Source: Candidatus Mesolinea sp.
GTDB taxonomy: Bacteria; Chloroflexota; Anaerolineae; Anaerolineales; Anaerolineaceae
Reading direction: 5' to 3'
Assembly: GCA_003499715.1 (NCBI GenBank)
Contig: DNSH01000030.1
Location: 1-7,468 of the forward strand
DNA length: 7,468 nt
Below, piece after piece: positions 1-6,331 of the stretch. The notes beneath the pieces were generated by a model that was not told the DNA's origin, ran no database searches, and was given only the letters and a program-made list of their open reading frames with translations. Each line of letters opens with the position of its first letter. The stretch's first letter is position 1. Both the position numbers and the translations under genes were made by a program.

Positions 1-141
1 AAGCTTCTTGGTAAACCCAGGGTTGCTACTTGGCGGAGCATTGAGGTTTTCTATCGGAATAGGTTTAACACGCGTGGTTGTACCAGCCGGCGTTTTAGCT
101 TTTTCATTTTTGGGAACAGTTTTCGTCTTGAGCGGTGGCAT
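1..141 (-). CDS. N-terminal fragment of an unrecognised Lys/Pro/Thr-rich protein (cut by left edge)
   Basis: An open frame of 47 codons starts at the ATG complementary to 139-141 and runs off the left edge with no stop. The N-terminus begins MPPLKTKTVPKNEK and is rich in Lys, Pro and Thr, with almost no hydrophobic run, so this part is probably a disordered, basic, cytoplasmic tail. There is no signal peptide. A purine-rich GAGGAAAG at 153-160 lies 11 nt before the ATG and is a plausible, slightly distant ribosome binding site. The gene lies 66 nt downstream of the sensor gene on the same strand and may belong to that transcription unit. I do not recognise the family, because its folded part lies outside the window. 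The call as a real gene rests on the binding site, the uninterrupted frame and co-direction with its neighbours. Confidence 0.5.
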   Translation of the reverse strand, partial: MPPLKTKTVPKNEKAKTPAGTTTRVKPIPIENLNAPPSSNPGFTKKL

Positions 142-180
142 CCTAAAATAAGCTTTCCTCGTTTAAGAGACTGCAAATTC

Positions 181-203
181 TGTGCCAGGCGATTCAGGGC
201 ACA
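181..203 (-). repeat. Short inverted repeat just after the sensor gene
   Basis: TGTGCC (181-186) and GGCACA (198-203) can form a 6-bp stem around an 11-nt loop, beginning 4 nt after the sensor stop codon. There is no T run after it on the minus strand (GAATTTGC follows). It is therefore at most a weak or Rho-assisted end, or an intercistronic processing hairpin, and it could also be chance. Confidence 0.25.
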
Positions 204-207
204 CAAG

Positions 208-2175
208 CTATTGGTCTTGGTCCATCTGGGTTTCTGGGGTTGGCTTTACGTCGGCACTCGCAGCTTCAGCTTCCATTTTCATCAGGTTTTGTGCCACGCT
301 TTCTAAAGCAACGCGCTGTTTGCGATAAAGATCGGCTTCAGAAACAGACAATTTGCGTGCCACCTCACGCACTTTTTCCCCCTGGATAAACTTCAGGTCT
401 AAAATATTATACAAAATCCAATCCGAAGTGTATTTGCGCTCACCTTCCGGTCTAGTCTGCTCGATAGCTTGCTTCAACAAGGCACGTAAAGCGTTCGTAC
501 GGCTGCCATCGTGCGATTCGCTTTCCGCCTGCACCACTTTGAGCTCTAATAGTGAGCTATTGGTAAGCTTAGGTCCACCCCAATAGTGAGAGAGCGCATC
601 TTTAACCCAGTCCACAAATTCCGGCGGGACGTGCGGAGCACCATTACGATATAGACCCCGTTGGTTGTAGCTCGCGCTGGCAATGAGCTCTTGAATGTAA
701 TCAACTTCCGGCTGAAGTGTGGATAGTGATTCCAGCACTTGCACTTGTAACGCCCGATCTTTGAGCGCTAAGGTTGCCCGTTCTGCTAACAAGTGCACCG
801 CGTTTAGCTGCTCCGGCTCGAATTCTTGATCAGCTTCTAACGGAAAACCGCAGATGCCGAACAAGCGGTATTGCCCTTGCTCGTCTAATTGGTATTCTAA
901 AGGGATCAAGCCGAAACTATCTAAGTGGTAAATTTCCCTTGCTTCTTCTGGGGAATGATGGATTTTTTGGATGAGCTCATCAGAAACGGGTAGATGGTCT
1001 AACACATGGCGGTCACCCGCATGAATGATATATCTTACCGTGTTGCCTTCCAACACGGCAATAAAAGCCCCAGGCACTTGCAGTTGATCGCAAATCGAGG
1101 CAGTGATGATCTCCAAGAATTGATCAAGATCCTTCTCTGTGAGCATGCGTTCTTCTAAGTTGCGGATCAAGCTCAAATCTTCTCGGTCTGCCCCGAAAAA
1201 GAGTGCTTTTTCCATCGCAGGCGCCACCAATGTGATCACATACTCCAAGAGCATAATCGTTGCAATCATCACAACAGGCACATAAGGGCTGTAGGGGTTA
1301 CCATAGAGTTCCCCATAGCGGCGGACCACAGTCGTCATCCCTAAAGTTACAACAGCCACGAACGGTCCGCGCATTAGCCAACGGAAAAGGCGGCTTTTAA
1401 TTGCCCGGTCGGTCCAATTGAAGCCGAAGAACGAAACTACGTAAGCCATCGCCATCAATGAGACTACCGTGATAATGCTGCCAATTAAGTTCAAGATCCA
1501 AAAGAAATCTGGGTTACGATAGAAGAGCTGACTGCCATGCAGCAGGAATAGAATTGAGATGACCGCTGGTGCAATTGTGCCCACACAGAGGTACATTAGC
1601 CGCCGGCGTGTGGTGGTGGTGTTGCTGCGCCGCACAGCTCTTCCTAAGTTATAAAATGAAAGCCCATTTACCAATAGGTAATACAAGTCAAAAAAGCGCG
1701 TGGCATCGGTGCGCAACAGGTATGGCATGGGGCTCTCCTGGGGTGCCAGGCTGCCAACCGTGATTCCTGCTGGGATGAGGGCAATCCAAACCAGCGCGAT
1801 GAAATAAAAAATCCTCACCATCCAAGTGCGCCGCCCGCGGCTGGGCCAGCCCGTAATCGTCAGCAATGCATCTGAAAAATGGAAGGTGGCTGCGGGAAGC
1901 ATCGCCATCGCTGCCCAGCGGATCTGCAGCCACAGTTGGATCAATTCTGGTGAGTTGGAGATATTGGCAATAGTTTCTGTGGTAAACATCAACGCCAGCG
2001 CTGCCATCACGATGACAAACGTGCGCGCAAGTTTATCCTTAAGGTTGAACCCCGAGGAATACATCAACAAGGCGATAGCTGTGATCGCTACGCCGGCAGT
2101 AAATATCTGGGAAAGTGTCTCCAGGACTGAAGTTACTGTAACCTGTAAAAGTGAGTTCGAAATTGAAAAAACCAT
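208..2175 (-). CDS. Multi-pass membrane sensor protein with GAF-like domain and helix-turn-helix-like C-terminus
   Basis: This encodes 655 residues from the ATG at 2175. Eight or nine hydrophobic segments lie in the first half, at about 18-40, 52-70, 84-108, 121-143, 163-178, 193-215, 226-251, 269-285 and 299-319, resembling the N-terminal membrane regions of 7TM-type sensor kinases. Residues about 340-475 read as a degenerate GAF-like sensory domain (LDQFLEIITASICDQL start, LLAERATLALKDRA end). A soluble region follows. Residues about 583-632 contain EKVREVARKLSVSEADLYRK, which looks like a helix-turn-helix unit. No histidine-kinase H-box, N-box or G-box is present, nor GGDEF, EAL or HD-type motifs. 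It may be a membrane-bound one-component regulator, or the tail may bind protein instead of DNA; the function is inferred. The acetyltransferase stop overlaps this start as TGATG; a GTG three bases upstream is an alternative start. Neither has a visible Shine-Dalgarno, so translation is probably coupled. The C-terminal 20 residues are acidic and look disordered. Confidence 0.85.
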   Translation of the reverse strand: MVFSISNSLLQVTVTSVLETLSQIFTAGVAITAIALLMYSSGFNLKDKLARTFVIVMAALALMFTTETIANISNSPELIQLWLQIRWAAMAMLPAATFHFSDALLTITGWPSRGRRTWMVRIFYFIALVWIALIPAGITVGSLAPQESPMPYLLRTDATRFFDLYYLLVNGLSFYNLGRAVRRSNTTTTRRRLMYLCVGTIAPAVISILFLLHGSQLFYRNPDFFWILNLIGSIITVVSLMAMAYVVSFFGFNWTDRAIKSRLFRWLMRGPFVAVVTLGMTTVVRRYGELYGNPYSPYVPVVMIATIMLLEYVITLVAPAMEKALFFGADREDLSLIRNLEERMLTEKDLDQFLEIITASICDQLQVPGAFIAVLEGNTVRYIIHAGDRHVLDHLPVSDELIQKIHHSPEEAREIYHLDSFGLIPLEYQLDEQGQYRLFGICGFPLEADQEFEPEQLNAVHLLAERATLALKDRALQVQVLESLSTLQPEVDYIQELIASASYNQRGLYRNGAPHVPPEFVDWVKDALSHYWGGPKLTNSSLLELKVVQAESESHDGSRTNALRALLKQAIEQTRPEGERKYTSDWILYNILDLKFIQGEKVREVARKLSVSEADLYRKQRVALESVAQNLMKMEAEAASADVKPTPETQMDQDQ

Positions 2176-2711
2176 CACACGCGTTTTTCGAAGAATAGTG
2201 CCGTTTCTTGATTAGGGAAGTATTGATCAATGTAACCGCATAGTTGATAGCCAAGCTTGAGCATCATCTTAATCGCCGGGTCGTTACGGATTTGCAATTC
2301 CGTTAGAATACGGTAAGCCTCACGGTCATGCGCCCAAGCTTCGCCGGCTAAAAGCATGCGGCTGCCGATACCCTTTCGCCGCAACCCTTGTGCCACCACC
2401 AAGTCACTCACCCGGGCGGTAGCTCTATATCGCCGCAACTCCAAAGCCACATAAGCAATCACTTCACCCAAAACACAGCCAACAAAGATGGCATCCGCTT
2501 CATCCCAAGAGTCTAAGAGTGCTTCCTCATCCCTAGGGTAACTGAGGGTTACCGCTCGAGGAAGGTGAACGCGCTGGAAACTACGCGAAAAGCTATCCTT
2601 CCCATCCAAGACTTCCATTTTATAAGCGAACGCACTCTTGGAAGCATGATCCAGCGCAATCATGCGGTCTAAATCTGCCTGCCGTGCAGCGCGAATCTCT
2701 AACTCTGCCAT
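2175..2711 (-). CDS. GNAT-family N-acetyltransferase (RimI-like fold)
   Basis: This is a 178-residue soluble protein of normal length for a single GNAT domain, which transfers acetyl from acetyl-CoA to an amine. The N-terminus (ELEIRAARQADLDRMIALD) is the usual first strand and helix. Motif A lies at about 100-125: VSDLVVAQGLRRKGIGSRML contains the R-x-x-G-x-G pyrophosphate-binding loop at 111-116. Motif B follows at about 136-158, with N143, the helix PAIKMMLKLGY and Y155, a usual position for the general acid. The substrate cannot be told from sequence; ribosomal protein, small molecule and antibiotic all remain possible. The start at 2711 is preceded by AGGA at 2724-2727, which overlaps the upstream stop codon, so the gap is only 14 nt. 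Its own stop overlaps the start of the membrane sensor gene. It therefore sits inside an operon and may be translationally coupled on both sides. Confidence 0.9.
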   Translation of the reverse strand: MAELEIRAARQADLDRMIALDHASKSAFAYKMEVLDGKDSFSRSFQRVHLPRAVTLSYPRDEEALLDSWDEADAIFVGCVLGEVIAYVALELRRYRATARVSDLVVAQGLRRKGIGSRMLLAGEAWAHDREAYRILTELQIRNDPAIKMMLKLGYQLCGYIDQYFPNQETALFFEKRV

Positions 2712-2725
2712 AGCTTAATCATATC

Positions 2726-3421
2726 CTATTCTGGGGGAGCCGTCACTTGAACGACGATTACACACGCTGAGGTTTCGACGCCCTGATTATCCAGCGCAAC
2801 CAACCGCAGCATATATTCCCCGGGGGTTAGGTCCGTTGTATACCAGTAACCTAAGCTGCTCTCCACCTGCACACCGCTGCCAGCAGCAATCACCTGCCAG
2901 TTTGGCTCGCCCATGGTGGAATACTCGTAACGATAAGAGCCATAATTAGGCGTATTCACCGAGCCAATGATCTCTACCACGCCGCTGATTTCGTCACCAT
3001 GCTTAGGGGAGGAAATTTCCAGCACGCCCGCAACACAGTTGCTATCGATCCCCTCGATTTGCGCCTGAGGATAGGGCGTTGGGGTTGGGGTAGCATCAGT
3101 GGGAATAACAGCCGGCAGAGTCGCCGTTGGGGTGCTCAGGACTTCAATCGTAGGGGTGGCGTAAAGCGGTTGTTGCGCAATCTCTCCCACCAAAAAGGTT
3201 GCCACAATGAACTCTCCCACAGCGAGCAAACCCAATAGCACCAAAACCGTTGTGGCAGAAACCACTTTTTCGTGTGCCATTTGCCGTTCCAGCCCAAAAA
3301 CTGAGCTGCGGCGTTCCTCGAGGGCAATCGCCAGACGGCGCAGATAGATAATCCCGACTACCCCCAAAATCAGATAGATGGGGATCTCCATCTCGGCGAG
3401 GAACTTAATGATGGCGTCCAT
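2726..3421 (-). CDS. Membrane-anchored protein with two transmembrane helices, Thr/Pro linker and exported Ig-like domain
   Basis: This encodes 231 residues of no family I can name. Hydrophobic helices lie at about 13-27 and 55-79. The loop between them carries many Arg and Lys residues (YLRRLAIALEERR), so by the positive-inside rule the loop is cytoplasmic and both ends face out. Residues 88-118 form a low-complexity Thr/Pro stalk containing TPTPTP, a linker style common in Chloroflexota surface proteins. Residues about 128-226 look like one beta-sandwich: I read strand-like stretches (LEISSPKHGDEISGVVEIIG, then YRYEYS and YMLRLVALDNQG) like those of Ig or fibronectin III repeats. C129 and C220 flank the domain and could form a disulfide. 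The start at 3421 has no clear Shine-Dalgarno. The gene lies 43 nt after the phosphorylase gene and 14 nt before the acetyltransferase gene. A surface adhesion or ligand-sensing role is only inferred. Confidence 0.8.
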   Translation of the reverse strand: MDAIIKFLAEMEIPIYLILGVVGIIYLRRLAIALEERRSSVFGLERQMAHEKVVSATTVLVLLGLLAVGEFIVATFLVGEIAQQPLYATPTIEVLSTPTATLPAVIPTDATPTPTPYPQAQIEGIDSNCVAGVLEISSPKHGDEISGVVEIIGSVNTPNYGSYRYEYSTMGEPNWQVIAAGSGVQVESSLGYWYTTDLTPGEYMLRLVALDNQGVETSACVIVVQVTAPPE

Positions 3422-3464
3422 TGGTGTCTAAAGGCTTGAGCGGGATTGCCTGAGCAGCTAACAC

Positions 3465-4301
3465 CTAGAGCTCAGCCAGCACTCCTTTTATCAATGTGGT
3501 CAGCTTTGGGACGATTATTTTTCCAGCTTCCAATACTTCCTCATGGGAAGCGATATTTTTACCGTTGAGGTCAATTTTATTGGAAATCCCCGAAATCCCC
3601 AGCACCTGCATGCCGCCATGCTTAGCCACGATGGCTTCGGGAACGGTGGACATGCCGACGGCATCCGCACCAGCTTGGCGTAAAAAGCGGCAGTCGGCTG
3701 GCGTCTCAAAGGACGGGCCAGAAAGGCACACATACACGCCTTGCCGCACCGCAAGCGCATTGGCATCGCTGACCTGCTGCGCCAGCGCAAGCAAACCCAG
3801 GTCATAGACTTGGCTCATATCCGGAAAGCGCGGTCCAAATTCATCCAAATTAGGCCCACGCAAAGGGTTAGGACCAGTCATGGGCAGCAGCGAGAGGTGA
3901 TCAGTGATGAGCATCAAGTCGCCAGGGGAATACTCCGGGTTCAGCCCACCCGCAGCGTTAGTAAGGATGAGCGTATGAACGCCTAAGCGCTGCATCACAC
4001 GCACGGGTAAACCAATACGGGACATGCTATGCCCTTCGTAATAGTGCGCCCTGCCTTGCAACACTAGCACCGCCTTGCCTTCCAACCTGCCGATGACCAG
4101 GCGTCCCTCGTGGCCAGCCACCGTCGAGATAGGCCAGTGGGGAATCTCGCGGGTTAGAATAATGACCGGATCCTCAACAGCCTCAGCCAGAGCGCCCAGC
4201 CCAGAGCCAAGCACCAAGCCAACTTGTGGCTGAAGGCTAATGCGCTCCCGAATGAACGTAGTTGCGGCATCAATTTGCTCTATGGTAATGAAATCAGACA
4301 T
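3465..4301 (-). CDS. punA: Purine nucleoside phosphorylase, trimeric (6-oxopurine) type
   Basis: This enzyme splits inosine, guanosine and their deoxy forms with phosphate to give free base and (deoxy)ribose-1-phosphate, in cytoplasmic purine salvage. It has 278 residues, normal for the trimeric class. Phosphate-site motifs are present: GSGLG (32-36), H64 in AGHEG, GRAHYYEG (83-90) and NAAGG (115-119). Base and sugar contacts are E199 in GPSFETP, M217-S218 in GMSTVPE, N241-K242 in ISNK, and H253 in SHEEVLEAG. The Asn-Lys pair is the human-type arrangement associated with 6-oxopurine specificity, so adenosine is probably a poor substrate. I take the ATG at 4301 as the start because GAGAGG lies 5 nt upstream; a GTG at 4307 would place the start codon inside that binding site. 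It is the first gene of a likely four-gene operon behind a good promoter. Methylthioadenosine phosphorylase is the main alternative, but N241 argues against it. Confidence 0.95.
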   Translation of the reverse strand: MSDFITIEQIDAATTFIRERISLQPQVGLVLGSGLGALAEAVEDPVIILTREIPHWPISTVAGHEGRLVIGRLEGKAVLVLQGRAHYYEGHSMSRIGLPVRVMQRLGVHTLILTNAAGGLNPEYSPGDLMLITDHLSLLPMTGPNPLRGPNLDEFGPRFPDMSQVYDLGLLALAQQVSDANALAVRQGVYVCLSGPSFETPADCRFLRQAGADAVGMSTVPEAIVAKHGGMQVLGISGISNKIDLNGKNIASHEEVLEAGKIIVPKLTTLIKGVLAEL

Positions 4302-4306
4302 GCGCA

Positions 4307-4312
4307 CCTCTC
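4307..4312 (-). promoter_or_regulatory. Shine-Dalgarno sequence deciding the phosphorylase start
   Basis: GAGAGG on the minus strand, followed by TGCGC and then the ATG at 4301, gives a 5-nt spacing. It overlaps the in-frame GTG at 4307-4305, so that GTG is unlikely to be the start codon. Confidence 0.75.
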
Positions 4313-4328
4313 AAAAGTATGTCTGATT

Positions 4329-4358
4329 ATTATAACATTTGGAAAAAGAACCGCTCAA
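4329..4358 (-). promoter_or_regulatory. Sigma-70-type promoter of the phosphorylase operon
   Basis: A perfect TATAAT lies at 4329-4334 on the minus strand. TTGAGC (4 of 6 matches to TTGACA) lies at 4353-4358, and the spacer is 18 nt. Transcription would begin near 4322, leaving a leader of about 20 nt before the ATG. There is no room for a riboswitch in this leader. The promoter sits in the gap after the tRNA gene, which fits independent expression of the phosphorylase operon. Confidence 0.7.
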
Positions 4359-4476
4359 ATAACGCTCGCTCAAGGCGTAGAAACATAGACACATGAGAAT
4401 GAGGGTTTGAAGCAATCAAATTATTCACCTGAAATTGGAAATAAATTGCACAGGCTCAAGGCTCGAGCTTAATCAG

Positions 4477-4548
4477 TGGGCCCGGAAGGATTCGAACCTT
4501 CAACCAAGCGGTTATGAGCCGCCTGCTCTGCCACTGAGCTACGGGCCC
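4477..4548 (-). tRNA. tRNA with anticodon CAU (elongator Met by anticodon; possibly lysidine-type Ile2)
   Basis: A complete 72-nt cloverleaf can be folded by eye. The acceptor is GGGCCCG/CGGGCCC with discriminator A. The D stem is GCTC/GAGC with a 7-nt loop, the anticodon stem is GGCGG/CCGCT, and the anticodon loop is CTCATAA, giving CAU. The variable loop has 5 nt, and the T arm is GAAGG-TTCGAAT-CCTTC. CCA is not encoded (CTG follows the discriminator). It is not an initiator: position 1-72 is a G-C pair and the anticodon stem lacks the three G-C pairs of initiators. The C4-G69 and C5-G68 pairs, the G27-U43 pair and the CTCATAA loop match features of E. coli tRNA-Ile2, the substrate of TilS, so isoleucine identity after lysidine modification is plausible. 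The gene starts 30 nt after the glnS stop with no clear promoter of its own, so it may be processed from the glnS transcript. Confidence 0.95.
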
Positions 4549-4578
4549 CCACACGTTTATTTTATCATACCCATTGGG

Positions 4579-6270
4579 CTATGCAGTTGTGCCTTGCATC
4601 TTTGCCCAAGAATCTACCAACGAGATAGTGCGATTGAACACCAGCTGCCCTTCGTGGGTGTCGACGCTATCTAAGCAAAAGTATCCATTGCGCATAAACT
4701 GGTAGGACTCACCCAATGCTGCCTGCGCCAATGCTGGCTCTAATTTGCAGCCCGTAAGTACTTCCAACGAGTGTGGGTTGAGGTTATCCAGGAAATCCTG
4801 GCCTTCTTCCACTTCATATGGGTCTTTTTTGGTAAATAAATTCTCATAAAGACGCACTTCTGCCTCAACAGCATGCATTGCCGAGACCCAGTGGATGGTG
4901 CCTTTGACCTTACGCCCATCTGCCGACATACCCCCGCGCGTTTCGGGGTCATAAGTACAATGCACCTCGACTACCTGACCGTTTGCGTCTTTGACCACCT
5001 CAGTACAAGTGATGTAATAAGCATTCATCAGGCGCACTTCTCTGCCCGGCGCCAAGCGAAAATACTTGGGCGGAGGAACTTCCATAAAGTCATCCTGTTC
5101 GATGTAAAGTTCGCGGCTAAAGGGGATCTTCCGCATTGCTGTGCACTCCGGATCCTGCGGAAAGTCAGGAACTTCAAACTCTTCCACCTGGTCTGCTGGG
5201 TAATTATCCAAAACCACTTTGAGCGGCTTTAGCACAGCCATGCGGCGTTTTGCCCGCGCGTTGAGATCATCGCGTAAAACGTGCTCCAGCAGCTCCATAT
5301 CCACAACGCTATTGTTCTTCGCCACGCCAACCACATCAGCAAACTTCCGAATAGCTTCTGGCGTGTACCCTCTACGCCGCATCCCAGCTAAAGTAGGCAT
5401 GCGCGGGTCATCCCAACCACTGACGTAATTTTGCTGCACAAGCTGAAGCAATTTCCGCTTGCTCATTACGGTATAGGTAAGGTTGAGGCGGGCAAATTCG
5501 ATTTGCTGCGGATGATAGAGCTCCAGCTCATCCAAGAACCAGTCATAAAGCGGTCGGTGGTCCTCGAACTCGAGCGTGCAGATAGAGTGTGTGATGCCCT
5601 CAACCGAATCAGAAACACAGTGAGCATAGTCATACATTGGATAAATGCACCATTTGTTGCCGGTGCGATGGTGCTCAGCGTGTAAAATGCGGTACATAAT
5701 CGGGTCGCGCAGGTTGAGGTTTGGTGAAGCCATATCGATTTTAGCCCGCAGTGTGCGGGAGCCATCTGGAAATTCGCCAGCGCGCATCCGCCTGAAAAGA
5801 TCCAGGTTTTCTTCCACCGAACGGTTACGATAAGGGCTTTCCCGACCTGGCTCGGTGAGCGTGCCGCGGTATTCGCGCACTTCATCCGGGCTTAAGTCGC
5901 AGACGTAAGCCTTACCCTTTTCAATAAGTCGAACCGCGTTTTGATAGAGAACTTCGAAGTAATCCGAAGCATAATACTCACGTTCTCCCCAATCGAAGCC
6001 CAACCAGTGGATCGTATCCTTGATGGATTCGACGTACTCTATGTCTTCCTTAACTGGGTTGGTGTCATCAAAGCGCAGGTTGGTCAACCCACCGTAATCC
6101 TCGGCAATGCCGAAATTTAAACAGATGGATTTAGCATGCCCGATATGCAGGTAACCATTCGGCTCCGGAGGAAAGCGCGTGTGCACCCTCCCGCCAAAGC
6201 GCCCGCTGCGGTTATGTTCTTCGATGATCTCACGGATGAAATTGCTTCTGGTTGCTTCCTGTTCGCTCAT
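4579..6270 (-). CDS. glnS: Glutaminyl-tRNA synthetase
   Basis: This class I aminoacyl-tRNA synthetase attaches glutamine to tRNA-Gln in the cytoplasm using ATP. It has 563 residues, close to the 554 of E. coli GlnRS, and is recognisably similar along its whole length. The Rossmann core carries [16 protein letters not shown], with the HIGH motif at 42-45. [18 protein letters not shown] (67-84) and the [14 protein letters not shown] region (208-221) are typical GlnRS signatures that distinguish it from GluRS. The KMSKS-type loop is VMSKRKL at 268-274, the usual GlnRS form. The C-terminal beta-barrel region that reads the anticodon spans about 345-560, including the [14 protein letters not shown] block near 451-464. 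The start at 6270 has AAAGG 6 nt upstream. The gene lies 61 nt after the VIT-family transporter gene, with a -10 box in that gap, and is followed directly by a tRNA gene. Its presence implies direct Gln-tRNA formation. Confidence 0.98.
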   Translation of the reverse strand: MSEQEATRSNFIREIIEEHNRSGRFGGRVHTRFPPEPNGYLHIGHAKSICLNFGIAEDYGGLTNLRFDDTNPVKEDIEYVESIKDTIHWLGFDWGEREYYASDYFEVLYQNAVRLIEKGKAYVCDLSPDEVREYRGTLTEPGRESPYRNRSVEENLDLFRRMRAGEFPDGSRTLRAKIDMASPNLNLRDPIMYRILHAEHHRTGNKWCIYPMYDYAHCVSDSVEGITHSICTLEFEDHRPLYDWFLDELELYHPQQIEFARLNLTYTVMSKRKLLQLVQQNYVSGWDDPRMPTLAGMRRRGYTPEAIRKFADVVGVAKNNSVVDMELLEHVLRDDLNARAKRRMAVLKPLKVVLDNYPADQVEEFEVPDFPQDPECTAMRKIPFSRELYIEQDDFMEVPPPKYFRLAPGREVRLMNAYYITCTEVVKDANGQVVEVHCTYDPETRGGMSADGRKVKGTIHWVSAMHAVEAEVRLYENLFTKKDPYEVEEGQDFLDNLNPHSLEVLTGCKLEPALAQAALGESYQFMRNGYFCLDSVDTHEGQLVFNRTISLVDSWAKMQGTTA

Positions 6271-6300
6271 TGGTCGCCTTTACTTTGTTGGACTTGCCTG

Positions 6301-6328
6301 ATTATACCTTATAGGTTTTACTGATTAA
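6301..6328 (-). promoter_or_regulatory. Probable glnS promoter
   Basis: A perfect TATAAT lies at 6301-6306 on the minus strand, 30 nt before the glnS start. The best -35 candidate is TTAATC at 6323-6328 with a 16-nt spacer, matching only 3 of 6 consensus bases. It lies in the gap just after the transporter stop codon. No terminator is visible between the two genes, so read-through from the transporter gene is also possible. Confidence 0.5.
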
Positions 6329-6331
6329 GCA

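Noticed and set aside
1..6. AAGCTT (HindIII site) at the exact left edge as a cloning junction
   Set aside because: AAGCTT also occurs elsewhere inside the window, for example near 150, and the reading frame runs cleanly to the edge. Nothing else suggests vector or chimera.
3465..4307. GTG at 4307 as the phosphorylase start
   Set aside because: The GTG lies inside the best Shine-Dalgarno match (GAGAGGTG), and an ATG two codons later has ideal spacing.
4454..4468. Stem-loop GCTCAA/TCGAGC after the tRNA gene as a terminator
   Set aside because: It has only 6 bp including a G-T pair, a 3-nt loop, and no T tract directly after it on the minus strand. It is too weak to call.
4477..4548. Initiator tRNA-fMet
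   Set aside because: The first base pair is G1-C72 where bacterial initiators have a mismatch, and the anticodon stem lacks the run of three G-C pairs.
4435..4674. Plus-strand frame reading ARKDSNLQPSGYEPPALPLSYG
   Set aside because: This is the antisense of the tRNA gene, a well-known source of spurious proteins in databases. It also overlaps the end of glnS and has no supported start.
5466..5885. Long alternative minus-strand frame of 139 codons inside glnS
   Set aside because: It is a shadow of a clear full-length synthetase frame, has no recognisable motif, and its composition is an artefact of the overlapping codons.
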